Assembly: GCA_017549185.1 (NCBI GenBank)
Contig: JAFYVJ010000060.1
Span: 1 to 44,919, forward strand
DNA length: 44,919 bases
Direction: 5' to 3'
Origin: Roseburia sp.
GTDB lineage: Bacteria; Bacillota; Clostridia; Lachnospirales; Lachnospiraceae
Part shown: in pieces, positions 25,154-35,388 of the stretch
Numbering within the stretch: position 1 is the first letter of the stretch
How the letters are laid out: every line of letters starts with the position of its first letter
Notes under the pieces: model-generated
Databases searched by the model: none
Seen by the model: only the letters and a program-made list of their open reading frames with translations
What the model was told of the DNA's origin: nothing
Position numbers and translations under genes: made by a program

Positions 25154-25239
25154 GCTAAATTCCCTAATTACCCATTTTATATTCTAATATCCTAATTTTG
25201 AATATAGCACGAAATCCGCTATCTTTCAATAATAAAGCC

Positions 25240-25272
25240 AAAAAAAAGAGAACGCTTTTGACGTCCTCTTTT
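25240..25272 (-). terminator. Terminator after the PrsA-like lipoprotein
   Basis: On the minus strand AAAAGAGGACG and CGTTCTCTTTT pair imperfectly (one mismatch) with an eight-T tail, a few bases beyond the lipoprotein stop codon. Confidence 0.85.
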
Positions 25273-25281
25273 AACAAACTT

Positions 25282-26325
25282 TTATTGTTCTGTTACATCT
25301 AATTCTTCTGTCTCTACTTCCGGTTCATAAACAGTGAATAAATTATCGAAAGATATCTGTCTCCATAATCTTGCATCTAAATCCCATTCCATCTCGTTTA
25401 AGTAACCTTCTACTACTTCTGTATATAACGCATTCTGTCTTTCAGAAATGATGCTATCACGTGTTGCTTCTGTAGCTGTTGCATCTACAATGGCATCCAT
25501 CTGTAATACATAATATCCGGTCTCTGTTTCAATTAAATCAGAAACTGCACCATCTGTTGTTAATGCTTCTAATGCAGTTTTAATCTCTGCTGATACAGAA
25601 GACTTAGCATTATATGTGGCTGGTGACACCGTATATTCGTGAGCCTCTGCTGCTGCCTTTAAACCATCTACCTTTGCTGCCGCTGCAAATGCCCCTACTT
25701 TCTGTGCAAGTGCCTCTACCTCTTCCGGGGTATATTCTACTGTTTTACCTTCTGCATCTGTATAAGAAGTTTTTGAAACATATACCTGACTATATGCACT
25801 TGTAGCAGCTTCTTCATCACTTACATTTGTATCTGCATCTTTGATAATCTCAGCATGCATTCTGCTCTGAATAGTAAGTAACTCTAAATACGTTTCAAGA
25901 ATTTCTCTATCTGCACCTAATGCTTCAATTGCTTCTGCACTGTTAGCACTAATAAAGCTTTCTGCAACTGTGCTAATAGCAGCTGTATCCTCTGCTGTAA
26001 TCTCTACACCATAATCAGCCATGTGATTCTTGAGTGCATACATTGCATATAAATTCTCCATAACATTGGCTTTTAAATCGTCTTCTGCTGTAGTACCCTG
26101 ACCGTACATATCTGTGCGCCATACATTTTCACCAAAGTATGATACATAAAAATCATCGTACTGTGCCTGTGTTAAACGTGATGCAAAATTAGCAACTCCA
26201 AGAGTAATATTATTTGTTCCATCCGTTGCTACTGTCGCTGTTTTATTCATTTCTGTGCCGCATCCTGCGAACATAGATACTGCAAGCACACCACTTAAAA
26301 GTAATGCTGTTAATCTCTTTTTCAT
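25282..26325 (-). CDS. PrsA/SurA-like extracytoplasmic foldase lipoprotein
   Basis: A 347-residue lipoprotein with signal MKKRLTALLLSGVLAVSMFAGC (lipobox Cys at about residue 22). After a serine/threonine stretch comes a helical region like the PrsA/SurA N-domain (about 70-190), then a segment ending ETETGYYVLQMDAI that resembles the last strand of a parvulin prolyl isomerase domain. The rest of the parvulin core is not clear, so catalytic activity is doubtful and a chaperone role is more likely. It has its own promoter and terminator. Similar lipoproteins lie next to mfd in other Lachnospiraceae, which supports the call, but the target proteins are unknown. Confidence 0.8.
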   Translation of the reverse strand: MKKRLTALLLSGVLAVSMFAGCGTEMNKTATVATDGTNNITLGVANFASRLTQAQYDDFYVSYFGENVWRTDMYGQGTTAEDDLKANVMENLYAMYALKNHMADYGVEITAEDTAAISTVAESFISANSAEAIEALGADREILETYLELLTIQSRMHAEIIKDADTNVSDEEAATSAYSQVYVSKTSYTDAEGKTVEYTPEEVEALAQKVGAFAAAAKVDGLKAAAEAHEYTVSPATYNAKSSVSAEIKTALEALTTDGAVSDLIETETGYYVLQMDAIVDATATEATRDSIISERQNALYTEVVEGYLNEMEWDLDARLWRQISFDNLFTVYEPEVETEELDVTEQ

Positions 26326-26375
26326 ATTGTTCCTCTCCTATATCTTTTCACTAGTTTCCTAAAAATACTTGATAT

Positions 26376-26404
26376 ATTATAGTGCTTTTTTTTGCATACT
26401 GCAA
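26376..26404 (-). promoter_or_regulatory. Promoter of the PrsA-like lipoprotein gene
   Basis: On the minus strand TTGCAG (26399-26404), a 17-bp spacer and a perfect TATAAT (26376-26381) lie about 50 bp upstream of the start codon. Confidence 0.8.
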
Positions 26405-26433
26405 GGTTTTTCATTATTTTTCACAAAGTTTTT

Positions 26434-26491
26434 CTAACAATTCAGCCATAAACAGTTTAATAGGTGAATATGGCTTAGGCTGAACTGTTAC
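26434..26491. repeat. Inverted-repeat element overlapping the mfd stop codon
   Basis: Arms CTAACAATTCAGCC (26434-26447) and GGCTGAACTGTTAC (26478-26491) pair with two mismatches over 14 bp around a 30-bp centre. The arm sequence resembles the TAACTATTCAG family. The mfd TAA stop (26488-26490) lies inside the right arm. Confidence 0.65.
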
Positions 26492-29400
26492 ATGTTTTCT
26501 TTTATTTTCAATGCATATAATTCCTTTAAGAAATCTTCTAGCACTTCCAACGGCTTTTTATTCTTTTCTCTGGAATTCTTTTTTAAATAATAAATAAAAT
26601 ATGGGTTCTTAGTATCTGCAACAAATTTTACACTATTTGGATGTGCTGCCACTAGTACCGGAATTTTAGAAACATCCAGCTTTGCCTTTTCGTAAAGCGT
26701 GAATTTAATCGTATCTTCCTTCTGCTGTACCTCCGTCAAATATACCTGATGTGCCATGGCTTTAATCCTTGCAATATAAAGCAAATTGGTCACAGATTTT
26801 GGCAAGTCGCCAAAACGGTCGATTAATTCCTCTAACATCTCATCTATCTCTTCTTCCGTTTCTAAACTTGCGATTCTCTTATAAATATCCAATTTCTGGT
26901 ACTCGTTTGGAATGTATGTCATTGGAATATAAGCATCAATCTCTACATCAATAAAGGTATCAAAACTTGTCTCTGTAGTAATTCCTTTTGCTTCTTTTAC
27001 TGCTTCATTTAACATCTTGCAATACAAATCATATCCAATCGCTTCCATATGTCCGTGCTGCTCTGCTCCCAGCAAATTACCGGCACCGCGAATTTCCAAA
27101 TCTCGCATAGCAATCTTAAAACCACTTCCAAGCTCTGTATATTCTTTTATTGCCGCCAGACGTTTCTCCGCCACCTCTTTTAGCATCTTATCACGTTTGT
27201 ACATTAAAAATGCATATGCAGTCCTGTTCGAACGCCCCACACGACCACGCAACTGATACAGCTGAGAAAGCCCCATGTTATCGGCATCATGAATAATCAT
27301 GGTATTTACATTTGAAATATCCAAGCCTGTTTCAATAATAGTCGTAGATACCAGTACATCAATTTCTCCATTGATGAAGTTGTACATGATATTTTCGAGC
27401 TCCGTCTCTTTCATTTGTCCATGGGCAAATGCTACGTTTGCTTCCGGAAGCATTTTAGCAATCTTCGTTGCCACATCACCAATTTCTTTCACTCGATTAT
27501 ACACATAATACGCCTGTCCGCCTCTGGCTAATTCTCTAGAAATTGCTTCTCTTACAAACTCTTCATTATACTCCATAACATAGGTCTGAATCGGTAATCT
27601 GTCCATAGGTGGCTCTTCTAGTACACTCATATCACGGATACCTATCAAACTCATATGCAAAGTTCGAGGTATCGGTGTCGCTGTCAACGTCAGTACATCA
27701 ATATTATTTTTTAACTGTTTTATTTTCTCTTTATGAGTTACACCAAAACGCTGCTCCTCATCCACCATCAAAAGTCCTAAGTCTTTAAATACTACATCCT
27801 TAGACAGTAGGCGATGTGTCCCGATAATAATATCCACCTGACCTTTTTTCAAATTATCCAAGGTTTTCTTCTGTTCAGACGTACTTCGGAATCGACAAAG
27901 CAAATCTACATTTACAGGAAAATCCTTCATTCTCTGTAAAAAATTATTATAATGCTGTTGTGCCAAAATCGTAGTCGGAACTAAAAACGCTACCTGTTTA
28001 CCATCCTGCACTGCTTTAAATGCTGCTCGAATCGCAATCTCCGTCTTTCCATATCCCACATCTCCACAGATAAGTCGATCCATGATTTTATCACTTTCCA
28101 TATCCTGCTTGGTAGCTTCGATAGCAAGTTCCTGATCCTCAGTTTCTTCAAACGGAAACATCTCTTCAAACTCACGCTGCCACACCGTATCCGGTCCATA
28201 CACAAACCCTTTCTGACTCTGTCGTGCTGCATAAAGTGCCACCAAGTCAGAAGCTATCTCTTTAACGGCAGTACGCACCCTCGTCTTAGTCTTATTCCAC
28301 TCCTGACCACCGAGCTTATTTAATTTCGGTTTCTTTGCATCTGCACTGGCATACTTCTGAATCAGTTCTAACTGAGTTGCCAAAATATACAAATTACCGC
28401 TACCGGCATATTCAATTTTAATATAATCTTTTTCCACACGATCTACCACAATCTTCTCAAGTCCCCGATAGATACCTAGACCATGGTTCTCATGCACAAC
28501 ATAATCACCAATACTTAAATCCGTAAAGCTGGCAATTTTCTCTCCCTCATAAGTGCGGTGACGTTTTTTCTTCTTTCTCTCCCCGCCAAATATATCGCTT
28601 TCCGATATCACAACAAACTTAATCATCGGATACTCATATCCTTTTTTTAGTTTGCCATGCCCGGTCATGATTTCTCCCGCCTGTACTTCTCTATCAAAAT
28701 CCTCGCTATAAAATGCATTTAAGCCTTCTTCCATCAAATCTTCTGCCAGACGTTTTGCTCTGGTTCTAGAACTTGATAACAAGATTACGCGATGGCCATC
28801 TTTCTTATACCTATTCAAATCCTTAACAAGCAGTTCAAAACTATTGTTATATGGATTCACAGTTTTACTTTGAATAGAAATATGTTCTTTCATCTCTAAA
28901 TGACTGCATTTCATATCAAGTGCCGCTAACGCTACACATTTTCTGGCCGTTATTTTAGCAAGGATTTCTTTGTAAGAAAAAAGTTCCTTCATCTGCCCCG
29001 GCAAGATATATCCCTTTTCCAAACGTTGTTTCATGCTTTCAGAAAACTCCGACTCTGTTACTATGCCACGCTCAATAGTCCGAATCGTTTCATCCAGAAA
29101 AACAATCGTATTCTCTTTATCAAAATAATCCAACAAAGAAGCTCGTTCTTCACAAAAATAAGATAGATATGCATCCATACCGGCACTCACATTATATTCA
29201 ATCGTCTGCTCCGCAAACTGCTCGGCACTAGACAATGCACGATATGCCTCTTCTGTCTTCATCTCTTTCCTAAATTTTTCAGAAACGTGCTTAGCTTCTG
29301 CTAAAATCTTATCCACACCTGCCTGGCGTTCTTCTTTCGTTAACACCAGTTCACAGGCCGGATAAATGTGTATCTCTTCTAAATTCTCAATAGAACGCTG

Positions 29401-30024
29401 GCTCTCCGGATCAAACGAACGAATCGAATCTATCTCATCTCCCCACAATTCTACTCGAAACGGATTCTCTTCTGTCAGGGGAAAAATATCGATAATACCA
29501 CCTCGAACAGAAAATTCACCTCTAGTCTCTGCCTGATAATTTTTCTCATACCCTAGTTCCACCAAACGTTTTACCAGTTCATCTAAATCCACATCCCCGC
29601 CTGACTCTAAGGTAATAACCTCTTTTACAAACCGTTCCGGTGAAGGCATTGGATTCATCAAGCCATCGAAGGTAGTGATAATTGTACACTCCTCCTCTTC
29701 TGCAATCATTTTTAATGCATTAATACGCTCTGCCGTTAATACATTGCCTCGTATATCAGACTGATAAAACAAAATATCCTTAGCGGGATAGTAAGCTGTT
29801 CTTTTATCAAAAAACAAGTATTCCTCGTATAATTCTTTTGCTTTCTGCTCATGAAAAGTAACAATGACCCGATTTCCCTTGCCATTGTTCATGCTATATA
29901 TCATATGCGGTTTTACAGCATCAATACAACCCGATATCTGAATCAGAGCGGCTGCCTTTTTCAATGCACTATTCGCTTCTTCATATCCTTGCAATTCCTG
30001 CAATGGCACAGTAAAACTTTTCAC
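26488..30024 (-). CDS. mfd: Transcription-repair coupling factor Mfd
   Basis: A 1178-residue DNA translocase that removes RNA polymerase stalled at DNA damage and recruits UvrA. The N-terminal UvrB-like part includes [14 protein letters not shown]. The RNA-polymerase-interacting domain contains [19 protein letters not shown]. The SF2 helicase core shows [11 protein letters not shown] (Walker A), DEEQRFG (motif II) and TATPIPRTL (motif III), then QLRGRVGRS (motif VI). The C-terminal TRCF domain follows. Length is normal. It lies 50 bp after pth and shares its promoter. The stop codon is inside an inverted repeat of the TAACTATTCAG family. Confidence 0.97.
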   Translation of the reverse strand: MKSFTVPLQELQGYEEANSALKKAAALIQISGCIDAVKPHMIYSMNNGKGNRVIVTFHEQKAKELYEEYLFFDKRTAYYPAKDILFYQSDIRGNVLTAERINALKMIAEEEECTIITTFDGLMNPMPSPERFVKEVITLESGGDVDLDELVKRLVELGYEKNYQAETRGEFSVRGGIIDIFPLTEENPFRVELWGDEIDSIRSFDPESQRSIENLEEIHIYPACELVLTKEERQAGVDKILAEAKHVSEKFRKEMKTEEAYRALSSAEQFAEQTIEYNVSAGMDAYLSYFCEERASLLDYFDKENTIVFLDETIRTIERGIVTESEFSESMKQRLEKGYILPGQMKELFSYKEILAKITARKCVALAALDMKCSHLEMKEHISIQSKTVNPYNNSFELLVKDLNRYKKDGHRVILLSSSRTRAKRLAEDLMEEGLNAFYSEDFDREVQAGEIMTGHGKLKKGYEYPMIKFVVISESDIFGGERKKKKRHRTYEGEKIASFTDLSIGDYVVHENHGLGIYRGLEKIVVDRVEKDYIKIEYAGSGNLYILATQLELIQKYASADAKKPKLNKLGGQEWNKTKTRVRTAVKEIASDLVALYAARQSQKGFVYGPDTVWQREFEEMFPFEETEDQELAIEATKQDMESDKIMDRLICGDVGYGKTEIAIRAAFKAVQDGKQVAFLVPTTILAQQHYNNFLQRMKDFPVNVDLLCRFRSTSEQKKTLDNLKKGQVDIIIGTHRLLSKDVVFKDLGLLMVDEEQRFGVTHKEKIKQLKNNIDVLTLTATPIPRTLHMSLIGIRDMSVLEEPPMDRLPIQTYVMEYNEEFVREAISRELARGGQAYYVYNRVKEIGDVATKIAKMLPEANVAFAHGQMKETELENIMYNFINGEIDVLVSTTIIETGLDISNVNTMIIHDADNMGLSQLYQLRGRVGRSNRTAYAFLMYKRDKMLKEVAEKRLAAIKEYTELGSGFKIAMRDLEIRGAGNLLGAEQHGHMEAIGYDLYCKMLNEAVKEAKGITTETSFDTFIDVEIDAYIPMTYIPNEYQKLDIYKRIASLETEEEIDEMLEELIDRFGDLPKSVTNLLYIARIKAMAHQVYLTEVQQKEDTIKFTLYEKAKLDVSKIPVLVAAHPNSVKFVADTKNPYFIYYLKKNSREKNKKPLEVLEDFLKELYALKIKENM

Positions 30025-30073
30025 AAAAATACCTGTCCTTTCCCTTTATATTACAGCACACCAACACATTCGG

Positions 30074-30679
30074 CTAATTGCTTTTCTCCAAATTTTCCGC
30101 CGTGCTTTCTCGTTTTTTGCTGTTATAGTCATTCATGGCCTTGTCCACCTCATCCCATACCATGAGTACGCAGGCATTGATGGCATCTTTCATTGCTTCT
30201 TCTACATACTTGCGGTCTTCTTCGCTAAAACGACCAAGTACATAATCTGCCAAATCCCAGTTCTTTGGTTTCTCTCCCACACCGACTTTGATACGCAAAA
30301 AGTTCTGTGTTCCGGTCAATGCAATGATGTTTTTGATACCATTATGTCCACCCGCACTTCCCTTTTTTCGAATACGAATATTCCCTGGCACAAGACTGAT
30401 ATCATCATAAATCACAATCATCTCTGTTTCCGGATCCATTTTATAATAATTCAATAATTCTACAACACTCTCTCCGCTTAAGTTCATAAAAGTCTGAGGT
30501 TTTGCCAATATCACCTTCTGTCCTTCTATCGCACCCTTTCCACACAAAGCTTTGTGTTTCTTCTCTGTAATACTAATATTATATTTATCTGCCAACGCAT
30601 CTATCACATCAAAACCAATATTATGTCTGGTTTTTTCATACTGCTTCGTCGGATTTCCAAGTCCTACTATCAAATACAT
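30074..30679 (-). CDS. pth: Peptidyl-tRNA hydrolase
   Basis: A 201-residue cytosolic enzyme that frees tRNA from prematurely released peptidyl-tRNA. The family signatures are GLGNPTKQYEKTRHNIGF with the catalytic His20, KPQTFMNLSGESV and IVIYDDISLVPGNIRIRKKGSAGGHNGIKNI. The first 185 residues align with the usual length, with a short charged tail added. It is the first gene of a pth-mfd unit, a neighbour pair conserved across Firmicutes (Bacillus has pth followed by mfd with a small gene between). A promoter lies about 45 bp upstream. Confidence 0.97.
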   Translation of the reverse strand: MYLIVGLGNPTKQYEKTRHNIGFDVIDALADKYNISITEKKHKALCGKGAIEGQKVILAKPQTFMNLSGESVVELLNYYKMDPETEMIVIYDDISLVPGNIRIRKKGSAGGHNGIKNIIALTGTQNFLRIKVGVGEKPKNWDLADYVLGRFSEEDRKYVEEAMKDAINACVLMVWDEVDKAMNDYNSKKRESTAENLEKSN

Positions 30680-30720
30680 TTTCTCTTCCTCTGTTTTTCC
30701 AAAATTTATCGCTACCCTTT

Positions 30721-30750
30721 ATCATACCCTATTTTTATGTATCTTTGCAA
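30721..30750 (-). promoter_or_regulatory. Promoter of pth-mfd
   Basis: On the minus strand TTGCAA (30745-30750), an 18-bp spacer and TATGAT (30721-30726) form a likely sigma-A promoter. Confidence 0.65.
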
Positions 30751-30824
30751 GATGGGAACATGCTTTTCAAGAAGCTGAATAATTCTTTGACCTATTAAGT
30801 ATTAAGCAATCTTCAAAAGCGACT

Positions 30825-30860
30825 AAAAAGGGGATGCCGTTTTCAGACATCCCCTTTTAT
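30825..30860 (-). terminator. Terminator of spoVG
   Basis: On the minus strand AAAAGGGGATG and CATCCCCTTTTT form a perfect stem with a T5 tail, a few bases beyond the spoVG stop codon. It could also work on the plus strand, which carries no gene there. Confidence 0.9.
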
Positions 30861-30863
30861 TCG

Positions 30864-31130
30864 TTATTCTTCTGCAACAACAGTTTCCTGATATTTTTCA
30901 AGAATCAGTTTCTGTATCTGCTCTCTTGTTTCGGAGTTGATAGGATGAGCAATGTCACGATATTCTCCGTCTGCGGCCTTTCTACTCGGCATCGCAATAA
31001 ATAAACCTTTTTCGCCTTCAATGACCTTAATATCATGTACTACGAATTCTTCGTCGATTGTAATTGATACGACAGCTTTCATTTTCCCTTCTTTTTCTAC
31101 TCTTCTGATTCTAACATCTGTAATCTGCAT
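30864..31130 (-). CDS. spoVG: Septation/sporulation regulator SpoVG
   Basis: An 88-residue protein with the typical start [44 protein letters not shown] and the signature [18 protein letters not shown]. SpoVG proteins bind nucleic acids and affect septation, cortex formation and many exported factors. AAAGGGGG lies about eight bases before the ATG. It lies 77 bp downstream of glgD, so it may be co-transcribed with the glycogen genes, or it may have its own promoter; no clear sigma-H promoter is visible. A four-fold short tandem repeat lies in its leader. In Bacillus spoVG is near pth and the purR region, so the neighbourhood is partly conserved. Confidence 0.96.
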   Translation of the reverse strand: MQITDVRIRRVEKEGKMKAVVSITIDEEFVVHDIKVIEGEKGLFIAMPSRKAADGEYRDIAHPINSETREQIQKLILEKYQETVVAEE

Positions 31131-31154
31131 AAATGTATGCCCCCTTTAATTTCT

Positions 31155-31207
31155 TACTCTGCTATACACCCTGCTGTCATACCCTGTTGTCGTTATCCTG
31201 TTGTTAT
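31155..31207 (-). repeat. Imperfect tandem repeat upstream of spoVG
   Basis: On the minus strand about four units of 13-15 bp with the core ACARCAGGGTRT follow each other between the glgD stop codon and the spoVG ribosome binding site. It is short and degenerate. Confidence 0.5.
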
Positions 31208-32326
31208 TTATAGCACGTATCTGTGGTTTTTTTCAGATACTATTTTTATGCCGTCTTCTCCCTTGTAATAAGAATTAGCATTTAATGTACCGCGGCTTTC
31301 CACGATACAATTCTCGATATGTGTGTTATCTCCTATATATACGTCGTTTAAAATAATTGAATTCTTAATAACACAATTCTTACCAACGAATACCTTTTTA
31401 AATAAAATAGAATCCTCTACTTTACTATTAATGATACAACCGCTGGAAATCAAACTGTTACGAACTTCTGATCCCGGATTGTACTTCGCTGGTGGCAAAT
31501 CATCCACTCTGGAATAAATAGCCGGTGTTTCCCTAAAAAAGTATTTACGCACATCCGGATTTAAGAAATCCATGTTCGTCTGGAAATAAGACTCTACTGT
31601 AGCAATATTGCTCCAATACTCGGTCATCTTGTATCCATACATACGTTTTATATTTTTATATCGAATTAAGATATCTGTAACAAAATCATATCTGCCCTCT
31701 ACTGCACTCCGCTCTAGCATCTCTATTAACTGTCTGCGGCGCACCACATAAATACCTGTTGAAATTGTGTTGGATTCTGTAATCATTGGCTTTTCTTCAA
31801 AATCCAGGATGCGAGACTCTTCATCCATACGGATAACACCAAAACGATCTACGTCTTCTCCACACTCCATATCCTTGCAGACTATTGTCACATCCGCCTT
31901 TTTCTCGATATGATAATCTAATACTTTATTATAATCCATCTTGTAGATACAATCACCACTACAAATAATTACATATGGCTCATGTCTCTTTTTCAAAAAA
32001 TCAATATTCTGGTACATCGCATCAGCAGTACCTCGATACCACCAGCTGTTATCTGCTGTAACAGTTGGATTAAACACATACAGACCACCTTGTTTTCTAC
32101 CAAAATCCCACCATTTGGACGAACTTAAATGCTCGTTCAAAGATCTGGCACTATACTGTGTCAATACTGCTACTGTCTGCACGTGAGAATTGCTCATATT
32201 GCTGAGAGCAAAGTCTATACTTCTGAAGCTTCCGACAATCGGCATCGCTGCAACGGCTCTTTTACTCGATAATTCCTGCATACGATTGCTGTTACCACCT
32301 GCTAAAATAATCCCTACTGCTTTCAT
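31208..32326 (-). CDS. glgD: Glucose-1-phosphate adenylyltransferase subunit GlgD
   Basis: A 372-residue regulatory partner of GlgC in ADP-glucose synthesis for glycogen. It keeps the nucleotidyltransferase fold: the first loop reads [25 protein letters not shown] rather than the GGQGSRL type of GlgC, so it is probably catalytically weak or inactive on its own, as in Bacillus GlgD. The C-terminal part is a left-handed beta-helix (repeats such as [15 protein letters not shown]). Its ATG overlaps the glgC end by 4 bases, so the subunits are made in step. Confidence 0.95.
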   Translation of the reverse strand: MKAVGIILAGGNSNRMQELSSKRAVAAMPIVGSFRSIDFALSNMSNSHVQTVAVLTQYSARSLNEHLSSSKWWDFGRKQGGLYVFNPTVTADNSWWYRGTADAMYQNIDFLKKRHEPYVIICSGDCIYKMDYNKVLDYHIEKKADVTIVCKDMECGEDVDRFGVIRMDEESRILDFEEKPMITESNTISTGIYVVRRRQLIEMLERSAVEGRYDFVTDILIRYKNIKRMYGYKMTEYWSNIATVESYFQTNMDFLNPDVRKYFFRETPAIYSRVDDLPPAKYNPGSEVRNSLISSGCIINSKVEDSILFKKVFVGKNCVIKNSIILNDVYIGDNTHIENCIVESRGTLNANSYYKGEDGIKIVSEKNHRYVL

Positions 32327-33597
32327 TCTGCGTCACCTGCCTTAATAATTACTTCACCGCTAGGAAGTACTCCATCCGGGTAATCATCCCTTGTTGTAAA
32401 ACCGGAAATCGCAGTATTTTTTCCAACTGATATGTAGGCTGGTATGTGCGATTCTTCTCCGACTACTACCAGACCAAATCCGTATATACTTTCGTTATAT
32501 TTGTTCGGCACCTCTTCTCCAACGCCCATAGTTACATTATCACTAATCACGCAATGCTCCGCGATAATCGCACGATCTATGGTTACATTATTACCAATTG
32601 TAGCACCTTTCATAATAATAGAATCACGAACTATTGTACCTCGTCCAATTGTAACACCGGCACCAATAACACAATTATACACTTCACCATAAATCTCGGC
32701 ACCCTCACCAATAATACTTCGTTCTACCACAGCTTCCGGTGCAAGATACTGAGGTTCAATAATATCACATTTAGTATATATCTTCCAGTATTCTTCATAT
32801 AAATTAAACTCCGGAATCAAATCAATCAATTCCATATTAGCTTCCCAATAAGAACCTAATGTACCAACATCTTTCCAATATCCATTGTATTCGTATGCAA
32901 AGAGACGCTTTCCTTTTCCATGACAGTATGGAATAATATGCTTACCAAAATCACAATTACTTTGGTCTTTCATCGCAATTAACGCTTGTTTTAATACTTT
33001 AAAGTTGAAGATATAAATTCCCATAGAAGCCAAATTACTACGTGGGTTCTCTGGTTTTTCTTCGAAGTCGTTGATTTTCTTATCCTCATCGGCAATTACA
33101 ATACCAAACCGTTTTGCTTCTTCTAATGGCACCGGCATAGTAGCTATCGTAACATCTGCCTTATTTTCCTTATGAAAATCAAGCATTACTTCATAATCCA
33201 TTTTATAAATATGATCGCCTGACAAAATCAAAACATATTTGGGACTATACTGTTCCATATAAACCAGATTCTGATAAATAGCGTTCGCTGTTCCCGTATA
33301 CCACTCACTACTCGTGCTTTTCTCATATGGCGGCAATACGGTCACTCCACCATAATTACGATCCAGATCCCACGGAATACCTATTCCGATATGTGTATTT
33401 AAACGCAATGGCTGATATTGAGTCAATACTCCGACTGTATCAATACCGGAATTAATACAGTTACTAAGCGGAAAATCAATTATACGGTACTTTCCACCAA
33501 ACGAAACTGCCGGTTTTGCTACAGATTCAGTAAGTACACCCAGGCGACTTCCCTGTCCTCCTGCCAGTAACATTGCGATCATTTCTTTCCTAACCAT
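32323..33597 (-). CDS. glgC: Glucose-1-phosphate adenylyltransferase GlgC
   Basis: A 424-residue enzyme that forms ADP-glucose from ATP and glucose-1-phosphate, the glycogen precursor. The active-site loop is [46 protein letters not shown] and the FEEKP motif follow, and a beta-helix C-terminal domain closes the protein (for example [23 protein letters not shown]). The frame allows a GTG three codons upstream (33606), but GGGGTG six or seven bases before the ATG at 33597 decides the start. First gene of glgC-glgD; the divergent murC lies about 225 bp away. No other glycogen genes are in the window. Confidence 0.96.
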   Translation of the reverse strand: MVRKEMIAMLLAGGQGSRLGVLTESVAKPAVSFGGKYRIIDFPLSNCINSGIDTVGVLTQYQPLRLNTHIGIGIPWDLDRNYGGVTVLPPYEKSTSSEWYTGTANAIYQNLVYMEQYSPKYVLILSGDHIYKMDYEVMLDFHKENKADVTIATMPVPLEEAKRFGIVIADEDKKINDFEEKPENPRSNLASMGIYIFNFKVLKQALIAMKDQSNCDFGKHIIPYCHGKGKRLFAYEYNGYWKDVGTLGSYWEANMELIDLIPEFNLYEEYWKIYTKCDIIEPQYLAPEAVVERSIIGEGAEIYGEVYNCVIGAGVTIGRGTIVRDSIIMKGATIGNNVTIDRAIIAEHCVISDNVTMGVGEEVPNKYNESIYGFGLVVVGEESHIPAYISVGKNTAISGFTTRDDYPDGVLPSGEVIIKAGDAE

Positions 33598-33670
33598 GTC
33601 ACTCACCCCACATTTTCCTAATTACCCTACTTTTATATCGGTCGCATTCACCTCATTAGGTATTATTCTA

Positions 33671-33699
33671 AGTATAACACATTGATGAAATTGGCACAA
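33671..33699 (-). promoter_or_regulatory. Likely promoter of glgC-glgD
   Basis: On the minus strand TTGTGC (33694-33699), a 17-bp spacer and TATACT (33671-33676) lie about 75 bp before glgC. The -35 is weak. In the same gap the plus strand has a TATAAT at 33751-33756, a candidate -10 for murC. Confidence 0.6.
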
Positions 33700-33822
33700 G
33701 ATTTTTCACAATTTAAACATATTTCACTTCCCAAATTCTGAATATATCGTTATAATTACCTATATAAATAATCATTTACTTGAATTATAAAAAGTATTTT
33801 TCCAAGAAAGGATATGCGTTTT

Positions 33823-35202
33823 ATGTATAGAATTAATTTCAATCAGCCAATTCACGTACATTTTATAGGAATTGGCGGCATCAGCATGAGCGGTCTTGCT
33901 GAAATCTTACAAGGTGAACATTTTACTATTTCGGGCTCTGATTCCAAAGAATCAGCTTTAACGAAGCATTTAGAAGAAAAAGGCATGCAGATTTTTTATG
34001 GTCAAACTGCTTCTAACATTATAGACGGCATTGATTTAGTAGTCTATACTGCTGCCATCTCAGAGGACAATCCGGAATTTGCCTGTGCAAAAGCAAAAGG
34101 CATCCCTATGTTAAGCCGTGCCCAACTGCTAGGACAGATTATGGATAATTACAGTCATTCCATTGCTGTTTCCGGCACTCACGGTAAAACTACTACCACT
34201 TCTATGATTAGCCAGATTTTATTATCTGCCAACTGTGACCCGACTATTACGGTAGGTGGTATTTTAGAAGCGATTAACGGAAATCTTCGCGTAGGCACTT
34301 CCGAATATTTTATTTCCGAGGCATGCGAATATACTAACAGTTTTTTAAATTTCTATCCAAAGTACAGTATTATTTTAAATGTAGAAGCTGATCACTTAGA
34401 CTTCTTCAAAGATTTAGATGACATCCGCAATTCCTTCCGTTCTTTTGCCGGTAATACCAAGAATGACGGTGTTATCATTATTAATGGTGAGATTGACAAT
34501 TACAAAGCACTAGTTTCAGATCTTAACGCAAAAATAATTACATACGGACCGAAAGAAGATTATGACTATTATCCGGCTAACATTACCTTTGATGAAAAAG
34601 CCTGTGCTTCTTACACCGTCATGTACCGCGGTGAAGCTCTTATGGATGTAACCTTAAGTGTACCTGGTATGCACAATGTATCCAACTCACTTGCAGCGAT
34701 AGCATTATCCATGGAATTAAACTTAGAAAAAGAAGATATTTTGGCAGGTCTTTTATCTTTCCATGGTGCCAACCGCCGCTTCCAATACAAAGGCACTTTA
34801 AATGGAGTTACTATCGTAGACGATTATGCGCATCATCCAACAGAGATTCGTGCAACATTAAACTCTGCCACCAATTATCCGCATGAGCGACTCTTCATCG
34901 TATTCCAGCCACACACCTATTCACGTACTAAAGCATTTCTAGATGAGTTTGCTGAAGTACTGCATACTGTTGACGTAGTGGTATTGGCCGATATTTATGC
35001 CGCCCGTGAAAAAAATACTTATGGCATATCTTCAGAAGATTTGTTACAAAAACTAAAAGAATATGGTACAGAGTGCTATTATTTCCCTAGTTTTGACGAA
35101 ATCGAAAACTTTTTACAAAAAAATTGTATGAACGGCGACTTGTTGATAACTATGGGCGCCGGAGATGTTGTAAATATTGGAGAAAATCTCCTTTCTAAAT
35201 AA
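33823..35202 (+). CDS. murC: UDP-N-acetylmuramate-L-alanine ligase
   Basis: A 459-residue ligase that adds L-Ala to UDP-MurNAc, with ATP, in the cytosol. It has the N-terminal motif HFIGIGGISMSGLAEIL, the P-loop SGTHGKTTTTSMI, the SEACEYTNSFLNF segment, the central ligase motif DDYAHHPTEI, and the closing LFIVFQPHTYSRTKAFLDEF. An in-frame ATG lies three codons upstream (33814), but AAAGG is then only two bases away; the ATG at 33823 matches the family start MYRINFNQPIHVHF. It begins the plus-strand island and reads away from glgC. A long hairpin and two DnaA boxes lie directly after its stop codon. Confidence 0.97.
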   Translation: MYRINFNQPIHVHFIGIGGISMSGLAEILQGEHFTISGSDSKESALTKHLEEKGMQIFYGQTASNIIDGIDLVVYTAAISEDNPEFACAKAKGIPMLSRAQLLGQIMDNYSHSIAVSGTHGKTTTTSMISQILLSANCDPTITVGGILEAINGNLRVGTSEYFISEACEYTNSFLNFYPKYSIILNVEADHLDFFKDLDDIRNSFRSFAGNTKNDGVIIINGEIDNYKALVSDLNAKIITYGPKEDYDYYPANITFDEKACASYTVMYRGEALMDVTLSVPGMHNVSNSLAAIALSMELNLEKEDILAGLLSFHGANRRFQYKGTLNGVTIVDDYAHHPTEIRATLNSATNYPHERLFIVFQPHTYSRTKAFLDEFAEVLHTVDVVVLADIYAAREKNTYGISSEDLLQKLKEYGTECYYFPSFDEIENFLQKNCMNGDLLITMGAGDVVNIGENLLSK

Positions 35203-35203
35203 C

Positions 35204-35221
35204 TTATCCACATTATCCACA
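35204..35221 (+). promoter_or_regulatory. Tandem DnaA boxes, pair 1
   Basis: Two consensus DnaA boxes TTATCCACA (35204-35212 and 35213-35221) stand head to tail with no spacer, starting one base after the murC stop codon. A second pair lies 158 bp downstream at 35371-35388. DnaA binding is inferred from exact match to the consensus. Confidence 0.75.
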
Positions 35222-35260
35222 TTAGGAATGTTGAAAACATCAACTTCCTAATGTGGATTT
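35217..35260 (+). terminator. Terminator of murC
   Basis: CCACATTAGGAA (35217-35228) and TTCCTAATGTGG (35244-35255) form a perfect 12-bp stem with a small GTTG/CAAC inner stem, followed by a T-rich tail. Its left arm overlaps the second DnaA box, so DnaA binding and termination share sequence. Confidence 0.8.
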
Positions 35261-35370
35261 CTTTTGTTTACATAATTCTTCATTCTTTTTTTCTCAATTC
35301 CTTTTTTCTTATTGGTTTTTTGCCATTTTTCCGGTTACCATAAAATTATCTTTCCAAACAAATAAACAGG
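35261..35370. other. AT-rich pyrimidine stretch between the DnaA box pairs
   Basis: No gene. The plus strand is very rich in T and C, with several T6-T7 runs, and looks easy to melt. With DnaA boxes on both sides the arrangement resembles, in miniature, an origin unwinding region, but no other origin element (dnaA or dnaN gene, AT-13mers) was recognised. Confidence 0.5.
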
Positions 35371-35388
35371 TTATCCACATTGTCCACA
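35371..35388 (+). promoter_or_regulatory. Tandem DnaA boxes, pair 2
   Basis: TTATCCACA (35371-35379) is directly followed by TTGTCCACA (35380-35388), a one-mismatch box, in the same orientation and with the same zero spacing as pair 1. The DnaD-domain gene starts 155 bp downstream, with an extended -10 promoter at 35455-35463 between. Confidence 0.75.

Noticed and set aside
35204-35388. Chromosomal origin of replication
   Set aside because: DnaA boxes and an AT-rich stretch are present, but there is no dnaA, dnaN, rpmH or gidA nearby, only four boxes, and the flanking genes are not an origin neighbourhood. Regulation or titration is more likely.
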